Shown here in pieces: positions 10,535-20,547 of a stretch of DNA of 64,000 bases. This DNA comes from Lasiosphaeris hirsuta (taxonomy: Eukaryota > Ascomycota > Sordariomycetes > Sordariales > Lasiosphaeriaceae): positions 2,914,001 to 2,978,000 of the forward strand of contig JAUKUA010000004.1 in NCBI GenBank assembly GCA_030549175.1. Direction: 5' to 3'. The position numbers were made by a program, and so were the translations under genes. Position 1 is the stretch's first letter; every line of letters starts with the position of its first letter. A model generated the notes under the pieces. The model had not been told where the DNA came from. It made no database searches and saw nothing but the letters and a program-made list of their open reading frames with translations.

Positions 10535-11464
10535 TCAGTGATCGTCCTCAAGTTCCATCAGTTCCCTGGCATAGCCCGCCATTTCGTCTCTATACTTGGC
10601 CGACTTATTCCTTCCTTTCGTCTCAATCCTCTCAAACCCCCCAAAGTCCGGAAGGTCAAACAGGCTCCCCACACTCGTCGGCGGCAGCTCAATCCCCACC
10701 TGTCCCAACGCCCCGCCGATCATGAACTCCAACATCCCCCTCACCGTCGGATCATTGTACGTCACATCGCCCAGGTGCTTCGCCCACCTCGTCCCCCTTT
10801 CCTCCCACTTCTCCACATGAGCAATCAAATCCACATACGCATCCAGCATCACCATCCCCGTACCACCCTCCCCTAGTACCCCCTCGACGATCGGCCTCCC
10901 CCCATGCCTCCTCAGCAGCCCCATCATCCGTATCATCAACAACCTATCCTCGCACTTCTCACACCCCTTCACAGGTCTCTTCCTGATATCATGCTTCGTA
11001 CACATCATTTTCGCCTCCACCCCCCTCATCGGCGTAATCCATCCCATGGTCTTCTTGTTCGGATCCGCGCCCATCTCCAGCAGCGCCTGGAGCATCTTGA
11101 AGTCCTTGTTGAAAATCGCGACGGCCAAGGGCGCCCCAGTTCGCCAGCTCCCGTCGATGTTTGCGCCGTGGGAAACGAGGTACTCGACCGCTGGGATGTG
11201 GACCTCGTGGATTGCGGCGAGGAGGGGGGTTTCGTGCCACTTGGGCTTGGATTGGAAGCGGTCAGGGTCTGCGCCGGCGGAGAGGAGGATGGCTAGAGCG
11301 GGGACGCAGCCGGCGGTGGCGACGGGGATGAGGAGGGCGTTGGGATCGGCGCCGGAGGAGATGAGGGTGGTGATGGCTGACGTGTCTGAGGGGGAGGTGC
11401 TGCGGAGTTGGGACGTTGCAGCCTCGTTGTAGGGAGATTTGCTCTTCCTGGTGAAGAAACCCAT
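10535..11464 (-). CDS. Ankyrin-repeat protein
   Basis: Single-exon protein of 309 residues starting at the ATG at 11464 (MGFFTRKSKSPYNEAA); the frame is open upstream but without better support. Ankyrin-type repeats are visible from about residue 25 to 150: ITTLISSGADPNALL, ALAILLSAGADPDRF, TPLLAAIHEVHIPAVEYLVSHGANID and FKMLQALLEMGADPNKK, each with the GADPN-like turn. A CxxH...CxxC-like cluster (CTKHDIRKRPVKGCEKCED) follows, then a helical C-terminus without known domain. Ankyrin repeats mediate protein binding; the partner is unknown. The neighbourhood gives no functional hint. Confidence 0.85.
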   Translation of the reverse strand: MGFFTRKSKSPYNEAATSQLRSTSPSDTSAITTLISSGADPNALLIPVATAGCVPALAILLSAGADPDRFQSKPKWHETPLLAAIHEVHIPAVEYLVSHGANIDGSWRTGAPLAVAIFNKDFKMLQALLEMGADPNKKTMGWITPMRGVEAKMMCTKHDIRKRPVKGCEKCEDRLLMIRMMGLLRRHGGRPIVEGVLGEGGTGMVMLDAYVDLIAHVEKWEERGTRWAKHLGDVTYNDPTVRGMLEFMIGGALGQVGIELPPTSVGSLFDLPDFGGFERIETKGRNKSAKYRDEMAGYARELMELEDDH

Positions 11465-13206
11465 TTTCGACTCGATGTTAGCTTGGTGATATTGAGTCTG
11501 TAGAAAAATGGGCTCTGTCTGCTTGTTAGGAGGATGTGGGTGATGAAATACCTGATGGGTGGTGTGACTTATTCTCTGAGGCTTGCCATCATGAGCTGTT
11601 GTCTCTCGCCAATGTTGCCCTCGTCGACCCCTGCCAACCACACCACCCCTCGCCGCTTTTGCTCAGGCACTTGCCAGGAGGACATCAGTGAAGCGACCGA
11701 AACAAGTTTAGACTGCCTAGACTTCCGAGAATGAAAATTGTAATAGCTACACGACATAAAGTTCCTACACTACCTAGAAGGCCATACGCTGTCCGAAGCC
11801 ATTTGTCGCCGACGCCATCGACAAGTTTAAGGCCGCCCTACAAAAGGTAATATACCAGTGACTCGGAGTTTGGTTTGCCATTGCCATTGCCCCTGCATCT
11901 CTTTTTCTCTGCGCTCCTTTCTTTTCAATTCTTTTCTCTGTTTTGCTTTGTCATTTGCCAAGCTTTCACATCAGAGACCTACATAAGGAGAGGTCCTCCG
12001 ATCACAGATAGTTGAAGAAGGCAGGCGAATTCCCACCAATAAAACCAGACCATTTGCTGTGATTATTTTGATGTGCACTCTATTGTGGATTCTCTTGTGA
12101 TTCTCTTTCGGTGATCCTTTGATCAACCTACTCATTCACTACCTGCTTTTTCATGCCGAAAATCACTTCCTCCCTCTGATCGGAGGTAAAAAAAAACCAC
12201 CTATGTCGACTGAATAGATGACATTCCACTTGGACTGTGGGTGTGTTTCTGTTCTTCTTCTTTTTTTTTTTTTTTTTTTTTTTTTTGCTGCGTGCGTTCC
12301 AACGCCAGTTCACCAGACTTATGATATGAGAGACTGTAACACGAGGGCTACACTATCCTTATAATGCTTAACCACCGGTCCGATGAGGGGGGATTTAGTA
12401 ATCGTAGAGCCTAACACTATCGACAAATACGTCAAAATATTCAAGAAGATGATGACATATGTCCTACGGGTAACCATCTTCCAGAACCGTTCCGAGGGGT
12501 GAGACCTTATTGAAAGGTGCCGGTGACACTTACTCCCTAACAGCTCGAGGCCGCCCTGGCCGTGCTCGATATAGGCAAGTCACCTAGACGAAAAGACAAG
12601 AATTTCTAACAGCAAACCTTATTATGAGCCTTCTGCTCCACCAGCTGCGAGGTTCCGAATTCGCAAGCCCTATCATCTCATCTTTCGGCATAGATAGCAT
12701 AGACAAGAAGTCTAGCAAATGGCCAGATGCCAACGGTTTCAGCTCGCAAACCCCACTCGGCAGCTTCATCAAGGTCGCACGACATGTCGTCTTCTTCCAA
12801 AGCCTCCACGACTATGCTGCTGCTATACGCAACCAAGGTAAGTCATTGCTGGCGCGTTGGCTTCCCTCCCTGTGTGTTGTTTGTAGAGCTATTCTCCCTT
12901 CCTGCGCAGAGTTCTGTCAAATACTACGTGTATCAACCAGATCCAATGTAATTCAGCGTGTTGCAAGTGTCTGTTGTATTGTTCAAGTGCCCTGCCAAGG
13001 CACCGCAGGCCGCACGCAGCGCTCCAGACGCAATTGATCCACTGTACCTGCTTATATAACTAACTTAACACCTGGAGGGGGGGTGCCTCTGACCCGGAGC
13101 GCCAGCGCCACTTGTGTGAGGCTCCGTTTGGGCCTATTAATTTGACACAATTGGTCCATTGTATCTGCTTATGTAACTTGACACGATCAAGGTTTGACCG
13201 TAAAAA
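11465..13206. other. Intergenic region with long T tract
   Basis: AT-rich with a T homopolymer of about 26 nt at 12261-12286. The frame 12624-12840 (plus) ends at a GTAAGT-type donor and could be an orphan exon, but neither a preceding nor a following exon could be placed. Confidence 0.45.
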
Positions 13207-13320
13207 CTTATCCTCTCTCTTTCACAACTTTCCTATCTCTTCCGCACCTCTCCTCTCTCTCTTCCACATCTCTCCTCTCTCTCTCTCTTCCACATCTCTC
13301 CCCTCTCTTTTCCTTCCTCA
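13207..13320 (+). promoter_or_regulatory. CT-rich promoter tract with repeats of CTTCCACATCTCTC
   Basis: Over 110 bp of almost pure pyrimidine on the plus strand, with the phrase CTTCCACATCTCTCC occurring twice and related phrases before it. It lies 50-170 bp before the ATG at 13374. CT-rich tracts are common near transcription starts of highly expressed genes in filamentous fungi, so this is taken as the core promoter of the next gene. Confidence 0.6.
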
Positions 13321-13373
13321 TCAAATGACGGCCTCCAAAATTTCGCAAATCCACTCTGACGAAGCAACTCAAG

Positions 13374-14816
13374 ATGGAAGTTTCTGCGCCCCCGCTCCAG
13401 CCGCTTCTGGCCTCCCTCGATGAGACCACACTTGTCGCATCAGGTCTGGCTGGTCCTGTCACGGCTAACGGCACACGCCGCATGCACAAACGGCGCCTCA
13501 ACCGTTAGAGCGATGAAGAGAACCAGAACATCCCGTTACTCAATGTCCTGGGTCCAGCCGCAGACATGCACAAAGCCTTTGTCGAAGTCCCAAGCAACCT
13601 AATTTCCGGGGCAACTCTTCGATTCATTGGTTACGACGATGTCACCGCTTCGAAACTATGGCTTCGGTGGATTAACTGGCCGTCTGATCCTCCTCTTAGG
13701 GAAGTTGATGACAGTGACCACGGCATGCCATTCATTGAATTCGCCAAAGGTCGCATTGAAGGCAGAGATGACGCTGTGGAGGATGATGATGCTACATGGC
13801 ATGCGTGTTTCAATGTCTGTGGAATTTCAAGATCCACCCAGAACGCAATCATGGATCCTGTCTACAGGCGCGTACGCTTAACTCGGTCGTGCCTCTTCTG
13901 GATCGAAGACACAATGGAGACGCGTTATCGGACCTTGCAATCGATGCAGCGCGCTTCACGAGGACGTGAAATGGCACTCGAGAGAGCCAGAAGTCAACCA
14001 TCCGGGTCTGCATCTACGACGAACCAGGCTGTTAGCTTCTCCTCCCACGGAGGTCGCCGCTCCATTTCCTCGACTCAGCAAGAAGATGTCGGTCTAGAGG
14101 CTGACACGGCCATGTCAGCTCGCGCTCTCGCAGCCCAGAATGCACAAGGGTTTACTCTGCTGTGGAAGGGAATTAGCCAGCTCTACCTCGATGGTATGTA
14201 TACATACCTTCTTTTGCTTGTGTCTCGAGAAATGCTAACGTTTATTGCGCCAGGACTTTTTGACAGCAACGGAAATGTCGTTGGGATAAGTCGCCTTGTA
14301 TCTCTGCCCCAGACAGACTTCTGTAGAGGTCCGGCCTTCTACTTTGTAGTGGATAGAGACATCGCCGTGTATTACGCCAATTACGCCAAACGCCGAGCAA
14401 ACTACTCATCAGCTGTTCTCGTACGGATTGCGATTCCCAACCCGGCAATTGAAGGCATGTCCAGTACCGAACGCCTGACCGTATACTGGCCTAGCGAGGA
14501 ATGGAAAGAGCTTGTTTTCCGCAGCCGTCGGTTTAACCCATACCCTTCCCACTTGCGAAAGTACAAGCAGGCTACCCTCATCATTGGCAGCATCGCAGGG
14601 AAGCCTACTCCGCTTTTCGTTAATATGGATTCACCTAGCCAGATCACTGAGCCTATGGTCCTCAAGAACGCCGCCGGACAGCATGCTGTTCAGTATGTTT
14701 GGCCTCTTGAACCGGCGGGGGAGGATTTCCTGCTGGAACATGGCGCTCCACATTTGAAGGTTTATCACCTCACAAGAGAGGAAAATGAGGCATGGGAAGC
14801 TGCACATCAAGCTTGA
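13374..14816 (+). CDS. Fungal protein with possible ADP-ribosyltransferase-like region; stop or cryptic intron near 5' end
   Basis: The safe coding part starts at the ATG at 13566. An upstream ATG at 13374, directly after the CT-rich promoter, is in the same frame and reads MEVSAPPLQPLLASLDETTL before meeting TAG at 13506-13508; after the stop the frame continues SDEENQNIPLLNVLG into the main body. Either a cryptic intron ends at that TAG (CCGTTAG is acceptor-like; GCTAAC lies upstream) or the codon is a nonsense mutation. Downstream, intron 14194-14253 (60 nt, GTATGT, GCTAAC, CAG) is a multiple of three, so the unspliced frame also stays open. The N-terminal half contains TLRFIGYDDVTASKLWLRW. 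The C-terminal half has DFCRGPAFYFVVDRDIAVYY and VYWPSEEWKELVFRSRR, which recall DUF3990/ADP-ribosyltransferase-like fungal proteins; that link is inference. From 13566 the spliced protein has 396 residues. Confidence 0.7.
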
Positions 14817-15587
14817 GTTAGACGTACGGGTAAGGGTATTGAGCTGCTTTCTTTTAGTGCAATGAGGATCCAGTGTCTTGGGCTTGCTTTGTCGGGTGCT
14901 TTGTCTGGCGGTTGAGGAAGTGCAGGTCAATGCTTGAGTCGGAAACGCGAGATGGCCTAGGGATAAGAATCACCCATGGGTCTATTCAGGTCCTAATATT
15001 TAATAATCACAATGATAATAATTAGGTTGTTTGTACAAATGCAAGACGTTTTATCATTGCCTACCCAAGTCCCAGACCTCTAGGACTAGCTAAGCGTGAA
15101 TTGGGGTAAATGTGCTAATCACTGTGGTAATCACCCCCTCACGCAGTAGTCGGTGCATCGATATTGCCCGAGCCCCCATCATCCTCCATAGCCAGCGGGT
15201 CATCAGCTTCGGTCTGCAGCAACCACCCACACCGGGATCATCACTACGGCTCAGGTTAAGGCAGCAGCAGCTCAGGAGTATGCACGCCTACGGAAATTGC
15301 TGATGGCAACATTGAAGAGAGACACAAGGAGCTGATGTTGGCTGGCAGCAGCCACTAATGAGGGAGCTAGATGGAGGAGTACTAATCATGATGATATGAC
15401 CGAAACCTTTCAGTCTACCACCGACTGGCCAGCGCTTGGCAGTTAGGGAGTTGGGTCAATACACGGGAGTGATGAACAGCCGCTGGAGTGCAGACGACGA
15501 GTGTTATCTGAATGGGTTTCCCTTTCCCCACCCAGCCTGGTCAGCCCCTTCCACTTCTCCATTCCCACATCGCAACAAACTTACCTT
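14817..15587. other. Intergenic region
   Basis: AT-rich after the preceding gene (AATAATCACAATGATAATAATTAGG near 15001). No gene seen. Confidence 0.5.
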
Positions 15588-15989
15588 CTACTTGACCACG
15601 TCCACAAACCTCGGAAACCATCCCCTCAAATGCTGGTACAACACCAACGAATTATTGGTCGGCGTCTCCCCGCCGGACGCCGCGACGCAATAGAAGAGGA
15701 CATACGCAGGGTAGTGCGGGCAGAGGCCGAAGGCGTGCGTGAACTGCGAGAACTCGTGCGCGTCGCGCAGCCCGAGCCCCTGGAAGTAGATGGCGCCGTA
15801 GCGGTCGAACAGGCTGCACAGCCGGTCCGAGGCCGCGAGGGCCGCGATCGAGGCCGTGATCTCGGCTAGCGAGACATCGGGCCGGGCGGGTGTCAGGGAC
15901 AGGGGGTAGGCGCTGTCGGGCGGGTACGGCGCTGGCAGGATGACGGACGGGCCGGAGGGGGTCGAGGTCTTTTTTTGGGTCTGTGGCAA
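15588..15989 (-). pseudogene. TauD/TfdA-type dioxygenase relic, internally deleted and truncated
   Basis: 133 codons from the ATG at 15989 to a stop. The N-terminus (ILPAPYPPDSAYPLSLTP, then SLFDRYGAIYFQGLGL and HEFSQFTHAFGL) matches the start of fungal TauD/clavaminate-synthase-like Fe(II)/2-oxoglutarate dioxygenases. The text then jumps straight to YVLFYCVAASGGETPTNNS, the strand with the conserved GGET motif. This skips the usual segment of about 40-60 residues between them. It ends at RGWFPRFVDVVK followed by a stop, without the distal His and Arg ligands of the catalytic centre. No further exon was found in the 700 bp downstream. The internal deletion and missing C-terminus argue for a dead copy. 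Confidence 0.65.
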
Positions 15990-17001
15990 CGGGCTGCTGC
16001 AACCAAGAGACGCTACAGCAAGCCCGTTGCGGTGTGCGTATGCAATCCAATGAGATAAAAGTCCGGGGCAAAAAAAAGGTCTGGACGTGGCGGCGGCAGT
16101 GGCGTACCAAGTCTCAGATCTCGAGGGAAAATAGAAGCTTCACATTATGCTTGCTCCAACACGTGGGCGACACGCCTTCCCCAGAGCACCTCTTATACCA
16201 GCACCAAACTCGGAGTTCACCGTCACCACATTGGACCCCGATGAACTTGGTCGCTGGATGTGATGCTTCACCACAGCAGTAGCGCATGGCGCAAACATAT
16301 CCCTGCAAGCACGTTGCTCTCCGACATCAACTCGACCCAATACGACCCCTCTCCCCACGCCTAGCATCCAGCGCCCCTGTCGGTGTTTGTCTGTGATGCT
16401 GGTCTCAATCGCCGTGACCGGCCAAACATCCGAGCCGCATTGTGGGCAAAAAGACCCACGACGGGAGAGTGACCCGAACCGGGTCGTAGGTACGGTACGT
16501 TACTTAGCTAGAGAACAACCATAGAAGCGCTGGAGACGCAGAGTGGATCGGTCAGCCATCTCACCATTGGAGTCAGCCAGCACGACATCACCGGCGAGAT
16601 CGCGACATTGACCGCCAGGCCTAAGCGACCCCCAAAGTCGGCCAAGCTCCACTTTGCCCCCTCTATAGCTCTCCTATAGCTTCCCGGGCCAGTATGCAGG
16701 CAGTTCCAAGAGCATGGGGCGACAGTCCTGTTATCGCCAACCGCTGGTAGGTGATGTGGGAATTTTTGCCCCTCCCTGGTGAGAGAGCCACTTGCGTCTC
16801 CCACTACGGCACCAGGCTCGCTCGTCGGTCGCAGTCTAGACGGGGTTGCAGATTTTGACCTGCAGGTGCCAGAACCGGTGGGCTGGAAATGACATATAAA
16901 GATGCGTCGAGACCCGGCCGTCTGGAAGCGAGAGGGACCGTGATTAGTACCATCCCGTCTTCACTCCTCTCCAAGCGTGCGCGGTGCAGAGAGAAACCAA
17001 G
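15990..17001. other. Intergenic region
   Basis: Between the dioxygenase relic and the transporter; the last 300 bp should hold the transporter promoter. No gene seen. Confidence 0.5.
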
Positions 17002-18616
17002 ATGTCGTCCTCGGCCGACATCAAAGATACGAGCATCGAGCGCGGCAGCTCTACCAAGCAGGACCACGATGAGCGCGATGTCGTTGAGCAGACCGTCAAG
17101 CCTGTGTCCAAGTTCACGAGGTGGTATCGGAGCCCCCTCTTCAACGTCATCATCGTCGGTCTCATCTCCTTCACCCAGCCGGGCATTTGGAATGCCCTGA
17201 ACAACACCGGCGCGGGTGGTCAGCAGGAGCCATACCTCGTCAATGGCGCAAACTCGCTGACCTTTGGGTACGAAGTCCCATCCTGCTCATTTCATGGAGC
17301 ATATGGCTAACCTTCTCTGTTAGTATTATGGTCTTTGGCTGCTCCCTCTTTGGCATCCTCGCCAACAAGATCGGCATCAAGACCGTCTTGATCATCGGCA
17401 CCTTGGGCTATGCGCCTTACTCGGCCTCTTTGTACGTCAACAACCGGTACGGCACAGAGTGGTTCGTCCTGTTCGGCGGCGCCACCTGTGGCATTGCAGC
17501 TTCGGCTCTCTGGGCCTCCGAGGGCGCCATCGCACTCGGATACGGCGATGTCAAGGACCGCGGAAAGTTCAGTGAGTTCACCCCAAACACCCCCCCCCCC
17601 CCCCCTCTAAACAGCACCAAACCTAACCCCTCTTCCCAGCCGGAATCTGGCTCGGCCTTCGCGAGCTCGGCCAACTGATCGGCGCCTCCATCACGCTCTC
17701 ACTCAACGTCGACAGCCAAACCCGTGGCAAGGTCGGCTACTCGACCTACCTCGTCCTCATCGCGTTGCAGTGTCTGGGTCTCCCTCTCGCGCTGCTCATC
17801 TCGCCCCCGCACAAGGTCATCAGGAGCAACGGCGAGCGCCTCCGCGGCCCGCTCAGCAGTAAGAAGAAGGTCTTGCTCAAGGACGAGTTCCGGAAGATCT
17901 GGAAACTCTTCAAGCGCCGCGAGATGTTCCTTTTGGTCCCCATCCTCATCGGGTTCCAATGGAACGGAACCTACCTCGGCATCTACATGACCAAGTACTT
18001 CAGCGTGCGTTCTCGCGCTCTCGGCTCGCTGACGTCGGGCATTGCCGCAACCTTCGCCAACATCTTCTGGGGATGGTTTTATGATCTCAAGATTCTCAAG
18101 CGCCCGGCTCTTGCCAAGATCTGCTGGGCCCTCTTCATCGTTGTCATGTTGGCTTCTTTCGGCTGGCAGGTGGCAAATGAGAAGCTCTACAGCAGCACCG
18201 TACCCCGTACTACGCTGGACTGGGATCTCCCCGGCTTCGGGCGCGGCTTTGCGTCGATGGTTATCCTGCGCTTCTTCAACGAGTCTCACTACATGTTTGT
18301 GTACTGGCTTATCGGTACCTTCTTTGACGACCTCGAGACGTTGACGCTGGCGGTCGGCATTGTGCGGTCTTTCGAGTCCATCGGCTCCTGCATCGCTTTT
18401 GGCATTGGTGCCAGCCAAGTGTCACCAATGGTCAACCTTGTGATTGCGTTTGCCATGTTTGGCTTGACCATCCCGGCTACGTCATTCGTGGTCTTTCTGG
18501 TGCCCGAACGCCCCGTCCACCTTCGCAAGATCGAGGACGGGTCATCATCCGAGGGCGAGACAGAGCCCGTTGCCGCAAGCAAGACAGCAGCAGCTATTGA
18601 CGGACCTCACCCTTAG
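17002..18616 (+). CDS. UNC93-like major facilitator membrane protein (three exons)
   Basis: Model: exons 17002-17267, 17324-17571 and 17640-18616; introns of 56 and 68 nt, the second holding a long C run; 496 residues. The MFS fold of the UNC93/DUF895 type is shown by YRSPLFNVIIVGLISFTQPG at the first helix, NALNNTGAGGQ after it, and EGAIALGYGDVKDRGKFTG followed by WLGLRELGQLIGASITL around helix 5. There are about 11-12 hydrophobic segments in total. The charged N-terminus (about 45 residues) and C-terminus are cytosolic. Fungal members are transporters or sensors without firm substrates. Joining exons restores SLTFGIMVFGCSLFG and KFTGIWLGLREL, supporting both splices. Confidence 0.9.
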
Positions 18617-19155
18617 AAAGGGGTTGGTGGTTGTGTGAAGGACTAAGGCGAAAAAAGGATGTTTGTGTCGTGATACCCAAAGTGTGAAATGTGTATACCC
18701 TGAGATTTGTGGAGAGTATCGGAATAATGTGGACGAATGGGGGGGGGAATAATGGGTCTTGGACGAGGCGCGCATAATGAGGTATTAGCCTCGTTACCAG
18801 ATCTGCGCCTTGTGGAAATTTATCGTGGGGGGGGGAGGAATTGAACGTGTCAAATGACAGACCGAGACTGGTGCCAGGTGTTCAGGTGACGTGCTGGTGC
18901 TGTGCTCGTGCCTTGTTGCTGTAATCGGCATTCCCCTGCCGAGTCCGACTGCGGCCAAAGTGCCGAGATTTTACAAAATGGTTGCTCGAGTCGCGCCCCG
19001 CCGGTGCGACACCCGCCGGAAACCGAGACCCTGAAATCGAGTCATTTCCTAGGTGGCTTTGCTTCTCCCTTTTCAACAAATTCCCATGCTGCCAGATTTG
19101 TGACCCGCCGCTGCGATTTCCCTGTGCGCGAGGGCCAAAAGACGACGCGAGAGCC
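18617..19155. other. Intergenic region with G homopolymers
   Basis: 3' flank of the transporter and promoter of the Mpv17-family gene; G runs at about 18740 and 18828. Confidence 0.5.
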
Positions 19156-20106
19156 ATGGCACCGACTTCGCTGTATCGAGCGGTCTTCCGCCGCCACGTC
19201 ACATTCCTGCGCCAGATGCGACAGCGCCGGGCGCAATCAACCAAGAACGATGCCTCTCCGACGACCAAGTCCGCCGGACCAGAATCGGAAATCCCAGTGC
19301 CAAACCAGGTGCCGACGCTGCCGTTTTGGCAGAGGTTGGGCCCGTTGACGAGGGCCGCCGAGGGGTTTGCGCGCATGCAGCGCAAGCGGCCGTATGCGAC
19401 ACAGCTGTGCAGCTCGCTCGTCGTGTACCTCTGCTCTGACCGTATGTCGTCTCCCAGAACTCTCCTAAAAGTCAATACGATTTGGCCTTTGCACATTACC
19501 GCAGAGCGAGTTTGTATTCGAGGCTTGGATAACGTGAGCTGACCTGTTGGTGCAGTTTCGGCACAGAGTATCGGCGGGCGAGAGTACGACCCGACACGGA
19601 CGGCGAGAACGCTGGTAATCGGGGGCATATGTTCAATCCCCAGTTATAAGTGGTAGGTCGTACGGTATTCCCCAAGCTGGGCCGTGAGCTGATGGGTGTT
19701 TTCCCCTTGCAGGTTCGTCTGGCTGTCGCTCAGCTTCAACTACCCGTCGCGTCTCCTGTCGCTGGGAACCAAGGTTCTCGTCAACCAGCTGACCTTCACG
19801 CCCATATTCAACACGTATTTCTTCGGTATGCAGGCGGCCCTCACGGGCTCGGGGCCCACCGAGATTTGGGAGCACATCAAGCGGACGGTGCCAGTCAGCT
19901 TCGTCAATTCGTGCAAGATCTGGCCTGCGGTCACAGCTTTCAGCTTCACGTTTGTGCCACTCGAGTACCGGTCAATATTCGCCGGCGTTTTTGCTGTCGG
20001 GTGGCAGACGTATCTGAGCATCCTCAACCGGCGGGCCGAAGACGATGCTGCCAGGCACAACGCGGTCCTGGTGAGTGCGCCCAGCATCGAAAAGATGGCG
20101 GCATAG
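19156..20106 (+). CDS. Mpv17/PMP22/SYM1-family membrane protein (three exons)
   Basis: Model: exons 19156-19441, 19556-19652 and 19713-20106; 258 residues. The basic, Ser/Arg-rich N-terminus (MAPTSLYRAVFRRHVTFLRQ) fits a mitochondrial presequence. The family core begins LTRAAEGFARMQRKRPYATQ (usual form: WxxYxxxLxxxPxxT). After the splice come YDPTRTARTLVIGG, then WFVWLSLSF (usual WY..L). The C-terminal signature follows in order: CKIWPAVTAFSFTFVPLEYR, then GVFAVGWQTYLSIL. Four membrane spans are expected. Yeast Sym1 acts in the inner mitochondrial membrane under heat/ethanol stress; other paralogs are peroxisomal, so the compartment is inferred from the presequence only. Gene order: same strand as the dihydroorotate dehydrogenase gene 440 bp downstream. 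Confidence 0.88.
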
Positions 20107-20547
20107 GGTTTGCATTCGGGGTACTATAGACCTGGCTACATGGTTAGGCGTTTGCATTCTTAAGGGCATTGTTGGCGGCATTATCTTGTTTGGCGTGGAT
20201 TTTAATTTGTTGGAATAGACTTGGGAAGGACAGAGCCATAGATATCAACTTGGTTGCATCTTTGAGGTTTCAGAATTGGAGCTGTGATGGCGGGGTGACG
20301 GGGTACTAGGTAGTTAATGCGGATGCTGCGGGAAGGGGAAGAGAAGCGACCCAGTGCACAGCGTGCAGTCTCCCACCTGCCAATCGGCACTGTCTGATCT
20401 TCAGCTCCCGCCCCAGGTCGGCTCGAGCTCTGGGTGAAATTTGCTAGTTCCCAGCTTCATCCCACCGTCACGAAAACCCCTCCCCACACTCATTCCTCTC
20501 CCCTCGAGCCATTGACTACCGGCTCGGTCGAGCACCTGTTGCCCACC
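20107..20547. other. Intergenic / promoter of dihydroorotate dehydrogenase
   Basis: 440 bp; the frame of the next gene is open upstream to an ATG at 20434, but that extension lacks a good start context. Confidence 0.5.

Noticed and set aside
12624..12840. Possible orphan exon ending at a GTAAGT donor
   Set aside because: No partner exon could be placed on either side; a single donor is not enough.
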